From: Cladophialophora immunda
Taxonomy: Eukaryota; Ascomycota; Eurotiomycetes; Chaetothyriales; Herpotrichiellaceae
Direction: 5' to 3'
Length of the DNA: 64,000 nt
NCBI RefSeq assembly: GCF_000835495.1
Contig: NW_015622547.1
Location: forward strand, 3,596,001 to 3,660,000
Part shown: one piece after another, positions 53,691-64,000 of the stretch
How positions within the stretch are numbered: the first letter of the stretch is position 1
Layout: each line of letters begins with the position of its first letter
Made by a program: the position numbers and the translations under genes
The notes under the pieces: generated by a model
What the model saw: only the letters and a program-made list of their open reading frames with translations
Database searches by the model: none
Told to the model about the DNA's origin: nothing

Positions 53691-56600
53691 TCACTTCCTC
53701 TTGGCCAACCCCTTCGCCGCGTCAATCAGCCTCTCCGCCGCGCCAAAGGCGTAGCGCATGCCGAAGCTCCACTTCCTGACCCGGACGGTGTAGATGAAGA
53801 AATAGACCAGCAGCCAGTTCGAGCACACGAAGACCAAGAAGATGCCGAAGTCCCGCCACTGCTCGGTCGGCCGGGTGTTCAGGGTGGCGAGGTACTCCCT
53901 CCCACTCGCGTAGGGGCAGTACGCGCACGTGCCGTTAGCGAGGGTGCTCACGTAGCCCAGGCCCGAGGAGGCGATGAACGGCTGCGTGTACGCCTGGCAG
54001 GTCTGGCCGGGGGGCGGGTTGTACAGGGTCGACTCGCCCGGCGCGCAGCGCACGGTCAGGTCCTTCAGCGTCGCGGCGAGCACGCCGCGCAGCCACCACG
54101 TCGCCGGGTTGACGTAGTACATCCAGTAACGCCAGAACACGGGCAGCTGGCTGTATGGCCGCACGATGCCGTTGAAGATGGACACCATGACGAAGAAGAA
54201 CGGCAGCGTGTTGGAGATGACCGTGAACGAGGGCGCAAAGGCGCAGATCCACTGGCCCCACGACGACATGAAGAAGTAAAACAGCATCGTCATCAGGAAC
54301 ATATACCCGGCCGTCTCGCTGTCGCGCGGCAGTCCGGTCGGGTAGTACCACAGCAGCCAGTAGATGACGGAGCTGATGACGGCCGTGGGGACCTCGGCGA
54401 CCACCTGTGCCGTGCAGAACGCGAACCACCCATAAATTCGAGACGGGTATTCACGAGCTTCCCACAGCGCGCGGCTTTGGTAGAATTTGGGGACCACGCC
54501 GTTGACGATCGTGGGCGGGATGACGATGATGAGGAAGGACGTGAAGAACCGCTCTTGCAGCGACGCCACCGAGTTGTCGAGGTTGTAGAACGTGAACCCG
54601 TTGAAGATGCCGATGATGACGCTGGTGAAGAGCTTCGCGTACAGATAGGACGGATCGCGCCAGTAGGAACGGAACGTCCGCTTCATGAGCTCGTACGTCT
54701 GGAGAGATACCGGAGCGGCAAAGGCTCGCTGCTCCTTCACTTCCTTGGGCGGCTCCTTGGACCGTTCTTCCTTGAGGCGTTGGATTTCCTTGAGCATGGC
54801 CGCGTTCTCGTCGGACTCGAGCCACTCTTTGTTCCAGTTGACCCGTTTCCCGTCTGCCCGTCTCTTGCCTCCTTTCGCCGCAGTCTCGAGAATGAACTCA
54901 GCCACGTTCTTGTTCGGTGGACATTGAGTCCCTCGTTTTGCAAAGTATTCAACCACAGCCGAGCCATTTTCCCCAATGGGGCCAAAGTAGAATGGGTTGC
55001 CGCCGGGGTTCAGAGCCAAGACCATGTCAAATTGCTGGATCAGCATCGAGGAGGGTTGGTGGATTGTGCAGATGATGGCTTGGCCCGCTTGAGAGAGCTT
55101 CTTCAGGAACCGGACAATCGAGAAGGCAGACTGAGAATCCAGACCGCTGGTCGGCTCGTCGAGGAACAGGAGCAACTCGGGCTTGGCCGCCAGTTCGACA
55201 CCGATTGTCAGTCTCTTGCGCTGTTCGACACCCAGAGAGCCAATGATGGCATCCTCAATGTCGTGTAGTTCCAGCAGTTCAATAATGTTGTTGACATAGT
55301 CAAGCTTCTCCTGCTTGGGCACATTCCGATCTTGTCTCAATATCGCCGAGAACTCGAGGGCTTCACGAATAGTGGCGGCTTCGTCGTGCAAGTCCATCTG
55401 TTCGCAGAAGCCGGTCCCTCGCTGGAACTCGATCCCAAGAGGACGGCCGTCAACCAGCATATCCCCCGACACAGTGCCCGTCGTTTGCCGCTGTGAGAGG
55501 GTGTTGAGCAAAGTTGTCTTGCCAGCACCGGACGCACCCATAAGAGCGATCATAACCCCGGGTTTGACATATCCGTTGACCCCGTTAAGTAATTTTCTCC
55601 TTCCACCCTGGTATGGGACTTCATACTCGACATTCTCCCAGGTGAACACACTCTTGCTCTTGGCAATGCCGCCCACGATAGCGTCTTGCTCGTCCTTCAT
55701 GACTTCTGAGGTACCACTTGAGCAGGGCTCTGCGGGTGCTACGGCCTTCTCTTCGTCCCCGTGTTTAGTCTCTTCACTCACCATCTTCTTTGCCTTGCGG
55801 GTTTTCTTGAAGATCAACGCGCCGCCGCCACCTCCAGCAAATGAGAAAATCTCAGAAGCGAAAGCGGTGACAAGGATGTACAGAACCGTAAAGGCAATAA
55901 CCACGCCAAAATTTCGCCAGAGATGTGACCGCGAGTAGCCGAAGGATCTTTGAAAATAAGCATCACCGCTGACTCTGGTGCTGCCCAAAGTAGCCCCAGA
56001 GAGCGAACACCCTTGATAACCCGGCTGGGCGTTGGGGCCACGGGGTATCAAGTTTGAAGGAGAGCATTCCATTGATCGACCATGGAACTCGTTCGTCAAC
56101 ACTGCTTCGTACGAGTACGAAACAGGATTGATGTAGAACAACCAACCGAACCAGATCACGTCGCCCGTCAATGTGGTCTTTGGGATCGTATAACCCACAA
56201 AGATGACCAAGAGATTGAGCGCAAGGCCGGAAAATCTGACCGCATCGTCGATGGTAGGGCTCAATGCCGCAAACATCCGATAGAGTGCTGTAATACAAAT
56301 CGTGCTGATATACACGAAAAGCAGGGTAGTGAAGAATTTGCCGGCGTCGACATCGAGATTGGCCATAAAGTAGAGAACAATGGTGAAGACGACAGCCTGG
56401 ACCGCGATGACTGGCAGATCGAGGACCACTCTGGCAATGACCACAGCGCTGGGTCGATAGAAGGCATAGTCACGATGTCGTTCGATCACGACACGGCCGC
56501 TGACCGCCCTCACCAGTTCAGTCAGTTGTAGCCAGCCAAGGAACAAAATCGAAAAAAACAGAGCACCGCCTCTAGAGAAAGCGCCGCTGGTGTCGAGACT

Positions 56601-58435
56601 TTCTCCGTAAAACAGGGAACCAACGATGAGAGCGTTAGAGATGATGATAAAGGCCTTGGTGTACAGCGTCGACTTGTCGCCCCAGAAAAGCCAGAACTCG
56701 CGAAGCGTGCAAGCCATGACTTGACGCCAAAACGAGACCGTATAGCTGGATCGCGTTGAGATGAGCTTACTGTTGCTCTTTTGCTCCTGGACGGCCGCCT
56801 GGAACTGTCTGGCGTCTGAACGGTCAGAAGCCTTGATTTCGCTCTCGTAGCGTTCGACTTCGGCAAGCACGCCTTTGTAGATGTCTGATTGGCGGTATGC
56901 CGCCTCCAGCTCTTGTGCAGTTTTGGGTGTTGCAGCTTCCATGCCGTCCCGGAACTGTCGTTCGTTGGGATCGCCCACGGAAGTCAGGAAGTCCGCCGTG
57001 GTTTGCCGGTCGGGGGCATGGAACCCCAAGTCAACGAAATACTGCCGCGCCTGCTTCACCGGGCCTTGGTAGATCATGCGGCCTTGCTCAATGACCAAGA
57101 CTTTATCCATGAGGTCGTAGATCCCTTCACCTGCCTGATAGAGGGTGACGAAGGTGGTTCGGTTGGAAATGTCAGTCATGACCCGCAGCGACTTTGCGTA
57201 GTCCAAAGCGGTAGAGGCATCCAAACCGCGGGTCGAGTTATCCCAACAGACCACCGTCGACTTTGTCGCCAAGGTCTCTGCGATCCCAACTCGTTTTCGT
57301 TCTCCCCCGGAAACACCTCGCACGTACTCGTTTCCCACCAACGTGTCTCTCGTGTGGGAGATGCCAAACATCTTCAGGAGCGCATCGATGATAATGGGGA
57401 TGGTGCTAGCATCATGTTTCTTGGTCTTGTTCATCAGCGCAAACTTCAGGGTCTGCCACACAGTCAAATTAGGGAGGTGTTGATCGTCCTCGGGATTGTA
57501 ATTGACTTCGCCACGGTAGCGCTTCTTTTGTTCTTCGGCGGAGATACCACCGTAAGTGACCAGGCCTTCGACACCGGCAAAGCTTTCCCGTTGGTTGGCG
57601 ATGACCTTGAGGAAGGTTGAGCAGCCTGATCCAGGACGGCCGAGCACCAGCATCATTTCGCCGTCGCGCACACTGCCCGTGAAATCGTGGATCAGGTCCC
57701 TCGTCGGAGGCGGTTTGCCGACTTTGAGAGCAGGGACGAATCTGGTCACAAGATGATACAGGTCGGGTCCAAACGTGCCCATGATGGCCTCTGGCAGAGT
57801 CTTTGTGAAGGTGGCTTGAGCACCCACGCCCTTGACTGTGAGATTCCTGAACAGAACTCCAACCTTCTTGGCCGACTCGCCTGCTTCGGTGCGTTTCTCG
57901 AAATGGCCATCCTTGAGGAAAGCACCCAGATCCAGGTCGTCCTCCTCGGCCGGCTCCGGACCAGCCTCTTTGTCCCAGGTCGCGTCAGTAGCCATACTGC
58001 TGGCTCTTGAAGCGGTTGTTCGGGTCCGAGCCATCGAGGGCCGCGATCGACCTCTAGAGAGCCAAGTCCTGGCCTTTTCAGCGCCGGATTCACGAGTTGC
58101 GGTACGCTGCAGGCTGATCTTGGAGATCTCCCTCCGAATCTCCTCAAACTCTGCCATGGCCTCTTCACGGCTGACGGGCCCTCCGATATCACGCTCACCC
58201 CACGTCCCGTCCCGCTCCTGGCTCTGGCTTCTCGAGGGCTCCCCAGAACCATGAGGCGAAGGCACAGCGCTTGCATCCTGCGACAGCTGCCCAGGCAAGG
58301 CGACATTGTGCAAGTTCGCGAGAGATGCTAGGCTTGTCAGTGCTTCGTCCGATATTGAGGGTCTGGGGTCGGGAGGTACTCACGTTCGCGGCCGTACCGC
58401 CGGCGGAACATCTCTCCACTGTGCTGGTTGAACAT
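53691..58435 (-). CDS. PDR-type ABC transporter (ABCG full-size)
   Basis: Minus-strand exons 58435-58384 and 58327-53691 (56-base intron) give 1562 residues. The first exon encodes MFNQHSGEMFRRRYGRE. Domain order is NBD1-TMD1-NBD2-TMD2, the reverse order typical of PDR proteins. NBD1 has the degenerate Walker A LVLGRPGSGCSTFLK (Cys in place of Lys) and the signature VSGGERKRVGIAE. NBD2 has a normal Walker A, MGASGAGKTTLLN, a degenerate signature LGVEQRKRLTIGVE, and Walker B LLLFLDEPTSGLDSQS. Each TMD has about six helices, and the last extracellular loop is rich in Cys. These exporters sit in the plasma membrane and pump azoles, other fungicides and natural toxins. This one looks complete and functional; its substrates are unknown. 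Confidence 0.96.
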
Positions 58436-60136
58436 GTTGGCTCACTTCCTTTTTGGGTTCCTTGGAGATATAGGTGCTCTGTGGGCAGGTTGATATACAG
58501 AGCACTCTTGAGTCCAAGGTGAAGGTCGGTCAACTCTCAGATTAAAAGGGTTTGTCAATGTCCGGCAGGTCGGACGCTCTCCGGAGATTGAGTCTTGAAC
58601 CCGGAGAGACAGAGAGAAGGATGCCACCTCAAAAAAGTCTTGGAAGGACCAGAGAAATGAAAATAATGAAGTAGGGCAGAGACAGAGGGGGAAGCGAACG
58701 AATGGAGATACGCGGCGACAGTAGGCCCTACACACCGCAAGGGTTCGAACGGCGAACAGGGGACCGTACCCAGAGGCTAGCGAATGCCAATGACAAGTCA
58801 GGGCCGGACATTGCGGAGTTCAACAAGCAGCCGCCAGGGCACGTGGAGGAGGACGGATTTATAAGCCTGGAGCGGGTTGGGAGAAGAAAAAGCAAGGCAA
58901 AGGGAAGAGCAAAAGGAAGGGGATGCCATGGTGCGGGTAATGATAATGGACATGGGATGCTTCGTCCGAATCACATCACTGCAACGCAACGGGTTCCATG
59001 CAGCTGGGGGACTTGTTGGCCTGGACACAGAGCGTAAGAAACCATCACCGAACAGATCCATTTGCTCTGACAGTAGCCGATGGGATGGGATGCGATGGGC
59101 GGTTCACGAAGGAGCCATAATAATGTCGTCACGTTGGGGTGGTGGGCATCACACCTCACACACATTGAAAAGTGAAAAAAGGATGAAATACCGGTGAGGT
59201 CAGGATGAAAAAGCCACCAACGGCAGCGGCAGCGGCAGCAGCACCAAGGGCGATGCAGTTAGACACTACAAGTAGATACAATATTACACGGTGGGTCAGC
59301 ATGATTTTCCGGACTTAACTTAATATTTTTTTCTTCCCCCTTCCATTCACCTTCGCTTTCATGCCTTCACGACTCGTGTCAGCCTCAAGTGTCAACAGCT
59401 GTGTGGCTCATCTCGACGCGTCGCTCACTTCTACCACTTGCCCAATCCACCTGCTTGACTCATGTTCTTCGGCCGAATTTCTCGGGCAGATGACGCCTAC
59501 TGGATCCTCCGTGTAGGGTGGCCAGAATAGGAAGACGGGACGGGGGTATACTCGACGGCTTACTCTGTCCACCCTTCTTCCTCCCGGATCCCATCACCCT
59601 TACGGTCCTCATTATCTTCCTATTCGAACTATTCTTCTTCTGCTTGGCTGACCACAAGGGGGCGACGTGCCGTAATAGCCGGACCGCTGCGACAAGGCCG
59701 TCAACTCACATTGTTCGAGACCAGCGCTTCCCGAATGGGACATGCCGCTACTCTGGTTGGGACGGAGTCTCGGGCATCAGCCGAAGCGGTTGACAAATGG
59801 TTGCGCAAGCACGTCTCGGTTATGCAGATCGCGAAGGCTATATGTCAATCGGCATCCACCATTTTGCATCTATCGGAATATCAACTCTTGCTGGCGAGTG
59901 AAGAGCATAAACAGAACACATGGCAAACGCCTGCCCGTCAATCGTGCATTACCATTAAATCTATGTCGGTTTCCTTGTTGCAGTCACGTACCATACTTGT
60001 GTATCGTCTACCTTTCCACTTTCACCCAACACTTGGTCGCATTTCTGAACTCTTCCCCGTTCGAAACTCGCAGTTATGTTTTTCGTGAGTCGTAAGATCA
60101 ACCACACCCCCTGCTTGCCACACCCCTGCTGGTGCT
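58436..60136. other. Intergenic region upstream of the ABC transporter
   Basis: About 1.7 kb with no supported gene. A GGCAGC-type repeat occurs at about 59221-59245. Confidence 0.5.
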
Positions 60137-61852
60137 TCACAACCAGACCATCACGCCGGCGCCCACGGTCGCCAATGCAAACACCATGCCCACAAATCCA
60201 GCATCCTTGAACGAGGGAGGTCCGGAGGCGGTTCTGCCAGCAGCTCCCTGGGAGGTGGCCGAGCTGCCGCCTCCTGATGAGGTGCCGCTGGCTGTCGAGG
60301 AGACCGATGATGGGGTGACTGTCGAGCTGTAAGTACTACTGGTCTGCGAAGTCGAAACCGACGGCGACGTGGAAGGAGAAACAGAGAGCGAAGTAGAAGG
60401 AGAAGGGGTTCCGGCGGCAGAAGGGACCACTGTAATGCTGCCCTTCGGCACGCCGCTTGGCATACCTGCTGAGACGGCACCCACTCCAATCGTCGGGAGA
60501 GGTGCGCTGGGGTCCACTGTCCATCCTCCTGCGGTCGAACTGGGGCAAGCCGGCGGCGTGGTCGTGACTGTCGCCGCATACTGACCAGAACTCACGCCTG
60601 TAGGGGTCAGCGTCTTCCATTGTTGTTGGAGGTTGCTGAAATCCGGTGACACGGGAGTCGGGACTCCTTGGCGAGTGAATCTGTCACTTGGTCAGCTCGA
60701 TCGCGCATAAAACTCGTGGTTGGTAAGCCGTCATCTACCCTTGCACAATAGTCGACCCGTCGTTGACGTCTGCTCCGACCTGCGGGCCATACGAGACGAG
60801 CCCGTAATTGTTCATCTCCTGAATCCACTCGTAGATGATTGCTCCAGACCAGGTGTCAACCATCTGAGGGCCAAAGATGGCAGCTTGATCGTCGAATGTT
60901 CGCGGCGGCACTGTATTGCATCCATCCTCCGAGAAGAAAATGGGGACCGGGTAATTCTCGGCAAGCGCCTGCAATCCAATGTATCCCGAAGTCTGGAAAT
61001 CGGGTGTGGATCCGCACCACTCGTAGCTGTTCAATGCATAGAAGTCGAGGCGTTCGGTCACGTTAGGACGGCACACCAAGTAGTCTTGAAGCATAGGCCG
61101 AAGAACGGCAGTGTCAGTCGCCGAGTAGCCGATGGGGATCTTGCGGTAGCCTTTGGCGTCCCGGTAACTCTTGAGGTCGGCAGCGGCGGAGAGAAGATAT
61201 GGAGCAGCTCCAGAATCAGCCACTGTTGGCTTATTAGCAGGCTCCCGGACCCTCAGTGAGAGGCATCTGTCACATACAAACATTGAGCACCTCGTTACCC
61301 ACGAAAAAGCCAGCGGTGTTGTCGTATTGTTGAAAGTTGTCCATAACAGCTCTGTAGGAGGCTGATTTGTTCGCGGTCCACGACGAGTCAGTATCCTGGC
61401 CTAGTGTCAGCTGTCCCGTCTCTTGCCCTGGTCATTCTTCTCTGCCGTACGTATCGAATGTATGTTTTGAAGCTGTCCATATCCACAAACAAATAGATCC
61501 CAACCGCGGCGAAGGCGTTCATGCAACCCGAATGGTCCGCAGATGCGTCCACATGGTACACACGAATGGTGTTGGCGCCCAATTGCTGCATGAGCGCGGC
61601 ATCCATTTTGCATTGGGTGGTGTTCACGAGGGGGTCATCTTCGACCAGCTGGTAGGCAACACCTGCGGAGAACGCTTCAGTCAGCCACGATCAAGAAGTG
61701 CCTTGCAGGGACTCAGCCATGCCTTTGATGAAGAATTGGTCGCCATCACTTGTAAAGAACTTGGAGCCGACCGCTGAGATGGTGGGAATGGCGTTGATTG
61801 TGGCGCAGATGGCCGCAAGCACCAGAAAGATCAAGACTGGTTGAGCACCCAT
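60137..61852 (-). CDS. GH72 beta-1,3-glucanosyltransferase, GPI-anchored (GEL/GAS type)
   Basis: Minus-strand exons 61852-61723, 61662-61451, 61395-61278, 61222-60739 and 60680-60137 give 495 residues. The signal peptide is MGAQPVLIFLVLAAICATINA. The GH72 domain includes FFIKGVAYQLV, the acid/base glutamate in FFVGNEVLN, the nucleophile glutamate in FFSEDGCNTVPPRTF (most relatives have SEYGCN) and WSGAIIYEWIQEMNNYGLV. No CBM43 cysteine box follows, so this is the short GH72 type. A Ser/Thr-rich stalk leads to a C-terminal hydrophobic GPI signal (GMVFALATVGAGVMVWL). The enzyme elongates and remodels wall beta-1,3-glucan. The family motif is only obtained if the first intron uses a GC rather than GT donor. 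Confidence 0.93.
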
Positions 61853-63477
61853 GGTTTTTTGAGGTCTCCCGAGCCTTGGATGGAGGGAGGTAATATTAAG
61901 AGCAGTACTGATGTCAAAACACTTTGGTGGTCTGAGCAAAAGGAGAACCTTTCGAGTTCAATCGCTCAGAAGTGTTGCCAGTGGTGGTAAAGTAGCAACG
62001 CCGGGTCAGAGGTCGGGCATAAACCAACCACCAGCAGTGACAAATAATATGTGCAAAAGAAGAAAAGGATCTCGTTCCCAAGGCAATGAGATTTGAGTGA
62101 CTGTGCCGCCTGTGAGTGAAGTGTCAGTGAAGATAAAGAGGGACGAGCGGGAGCCGCAGCAAAAAAAGCGATGGGCAGTCGCAATTCTCTTCACAGAGCA
62201 GGCGCGACAGCAACCAGGAGACAACGAAGGAGAAGAAACCAGGTCATGCAAGAACGACAGACATCACCGGCGACTGCCAGCAACGACAATGGCAAGGACG
62301 GATGAGGGGGAGCACAGGGGAAGATCAAGTGGTGAAATTCGAGGAGAGCTTCAACATGGTTCAATTCAGCCGCTGCCCACCACCAGTTGCGCATCCGTTG
62401 GCTACGGAAAATGCGATCAATCCTGCGAGTCGCAGTCAGTAGTGGTAGAGTTCAAGGTCGCCTCCCGCTGCACGCTGCCCCGAACCTAGTCAATCGCAGG
62501 CCCAAGACGCAAGGAAGTTGGAAGACGCGAGGTAGAATTGGGCCGTAGCGTGGTGGGAGATGGACAAGTTTCATGCATTGTCCATCAAGATCCCCCCGTT
62601 CTTGACCCATGCCGTCGAACCGATAACGCAGGTTGCTAAGTCGCTAGAGGCGTGGGTGAATGGCCAGGATGCAAGATTGTGCGACCCGGCCTGTTATCTC
62701 CCGCTATCTACTGGGCTTCCGAGGTGGTCGAGATAGGGAACTGTGGCGGGAGAGGTGGAAGCCCGTGGGCACTGCGCACTGGGCAGAGTACGAAGTACTC
62801 GTATTGGTAGGTGCAGGGCCCCAGGCACCCCCGGAGAGTTTGTCCGGATTGTCTGAGGTACCTGAACAGCTTGGTTGGCTGCCCCCTCCTACGCCCGCCC
62901 GCCGTAACCTGCTCTGCCCCCCCCCCCCCCCTGTTGAACTTAGCTCGCCGCCTCCCTACTTGTAATTGTAGGTGCTGGTCCTGTTTCTCGAAGCCATCGA
63001 GAACTCCTGTGCTACTTATCCTAATCCTGGACAGCGTGATAAGATTTCTGAAACATCTACAATCTCGCTTGACGGCGCACGTCATCCTCATATCGCCGCA
63101 CCAGCAGTGCTAATTTTGATAATGCCTGGTGGACGACGCCGTCGACGTCAGTGTTGATAGAGGACAATGGGTGCCAGTTCGGGAAAACTGCGGTTGACCC
63201 AACTCTGTACAGACGAGGAGGTATGTATGGGACCACCGGCACCCATGAGGATGTCTTTGTTCATGTGCATCGACTTTAACTTCATTAGAATCGCACAGTC
63301 GGCTGGGTATCTCGTTGCTCATTCATTGTCCTGTGGCTCCAAATTGCGCCACCCGAAAAACCTCGTTGTCAGCCCGCAACACCATGCTTGATCAAATTAC
63401 AGTGCCATGCTGTATCCCCAGTTGCCAGCCGCGCCGTCAATGATGCAGTCTCTTTGTCGCCGGAAAAAAAAGGAGTA
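61853..63477. other. Intergenic region
   Basis: About 1.6 kb with no supported gene; holds the GH72 promoter and a run of 15 C residues (62917-62931). Confidence 0.5.
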
Positions 63478-64000
63478 TTACACGACAGTCGTGCGTCGAA
63501 CGACAAACACTGCAACCTCCACACCAACATTTCCTGCAGTTTCCCGACTCTGGCGGATCCCATCAACCACTTCTCTGGCAAGCATGCCCGGTGTCACTTC
63601 AATCCGACCGCTTCTAGCTGGCATACGACCGCCACTTTTGTGATAATCCACCAAGTTTTGTCGTAACCGAGGCTGCTCTTGCTCAATATACCACTCTTTC
63701 CACAGGGCGCGGTCTAGTACCACCTCAGCCGTTTCAGCGTGAATAATCTGGTACCGACTTGGCAGACCCCGTGACGGTGCTCTCTGACTGAGAGCCTCGC
63801 ACATTGCCGACAGTAGGGCTTGCAGCTCCTCGAAGCTCTTCATACTCGAGACCGCTTCCATGCGGCCTAGTTGGATCGCAATGTCGGTGTAGAGGTTATT
63901 CAAAAGGATAAACTGCCGTAGAAAAGGTTCGATGACTGGCCCGATGTAACGGTTCGCAAATGTTTGCCCGCCCTGCTTCGTCGGGTAGATCAGTAGTAAC
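63478..64000 (-). CDS. C-terminal part of an unknown protein (cut by the window edge)
   Basis: The minus-strand frame is open from the right edge to the stop at 63478, at least 173 residues. An internal Met at 63903 is not the start, since the frame continues upstream with protein-like sequence (IYPTKQGGQTFANRYIGPVI). The visible part is helical and charged (SFEELQALLSAMCEAL; ALWKEWYIEQEQPRLRQNL) and ends in a beta-rich hydrophobic tail (GVEVAVFVVRRTTVV). No family is recognised. No TM segment is evident. Confidence 0.65.
   Translation of the reverse strand, partial: LLLIYPTKQGGQTFANRYIGPVIEPFLRQFILLNNLYTDIAIQLGRMEAVSSMKSFEELQALLSAMCEALSQRAPSRGLPSRYQIIHAETAEVVLDRALWKEWYIEQEQPRLRQNLVDYHKSGGRMPARSGRIEVTPGMLAREVVDGIRQSRETAGNVGVEVAVFVVRRTTVV

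Overview
The window is nuclear DNA of a filamentous ascomycete (Pezizomycotina). Evidence: short GT-AG introns of about 45-110 bases with CTAAC-like branch points, a fungal PDR-type ABC transporter, a GH72 glucanosyltransferase with a GPI signal, an Oms1 homologue, a Gds1 winged-helix protein and a lamA/lamB pair as known from Aspergillus nidulans. A eurotiomycete or black-yeast relative (Chaetothyriales) is a guess from gene content only. Splice models were built by hand and checked for reading phase.

Layout. 1-5.6 kb: a one-TM hypothetical protein, an FTS/AKTIP-like inactive E2 homologue, a candidate tail-anchored mini-protein, and an unknown serine-rich protein whose frame runs on past an in-frame TAG. 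6.2-7.2 kb: two tRNA-Glu genes (anticodons CTC and TTC) on the minus strand. 7.4-12.5 kb: divergent lamB/lamA lactam-utilisation genes sharing a 389-base promoter. 15-22 kb: a 68-residue three-exon gene, a CorA-like membrane protein and a protein kinase fused to a vWA-like domain. 23-30 kb: a phospholipase D-like protein, a cytochrome P450, a LaeA-type methyltransferase and an enoyl-CoA hydratase. 32-41 kb: Gds1-like regulator, Oms1-like mitochondrial methyltransferase and a sarcosine-oxidase-type flavoenzyme. 43-53 kb: TATA-binding protein, mitochondrial ETF:ubiquinone oxidoreductase and two short-chain dehydrogenases. 53.7-64 kb: PDR transporter, GH72 enzyme and a gene cut by the right edge.

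The most striking content is the tRNA pair. Each tRNA-Glu has the usual small intron next to the anticodon, plus a second insert at a non-canonical place: the D-loop in one, the base of the variable loop in the other. Both second inserts look like spliceosomal introns (GTGAGT...TACTAAC...AG, 54 bases; GTAAGT...TCTAAC...AG, 49 bases). Removing both inserts from each gene leaves two 71-base tRNAs with perfect stems and all invariant D-loop residues. Both genes also have T-run terminators typical of RNA polymerase III.

Most remaining genes are ordinary housekeeping or accessory metabolism. There is no transposon, CRISPR array, rRNA or biosynthetic backbone enzyme. Several long gene-free stretches (33.6-37.9 kb and 44.0-47.7 kb) lie upstream of regulatory genes.
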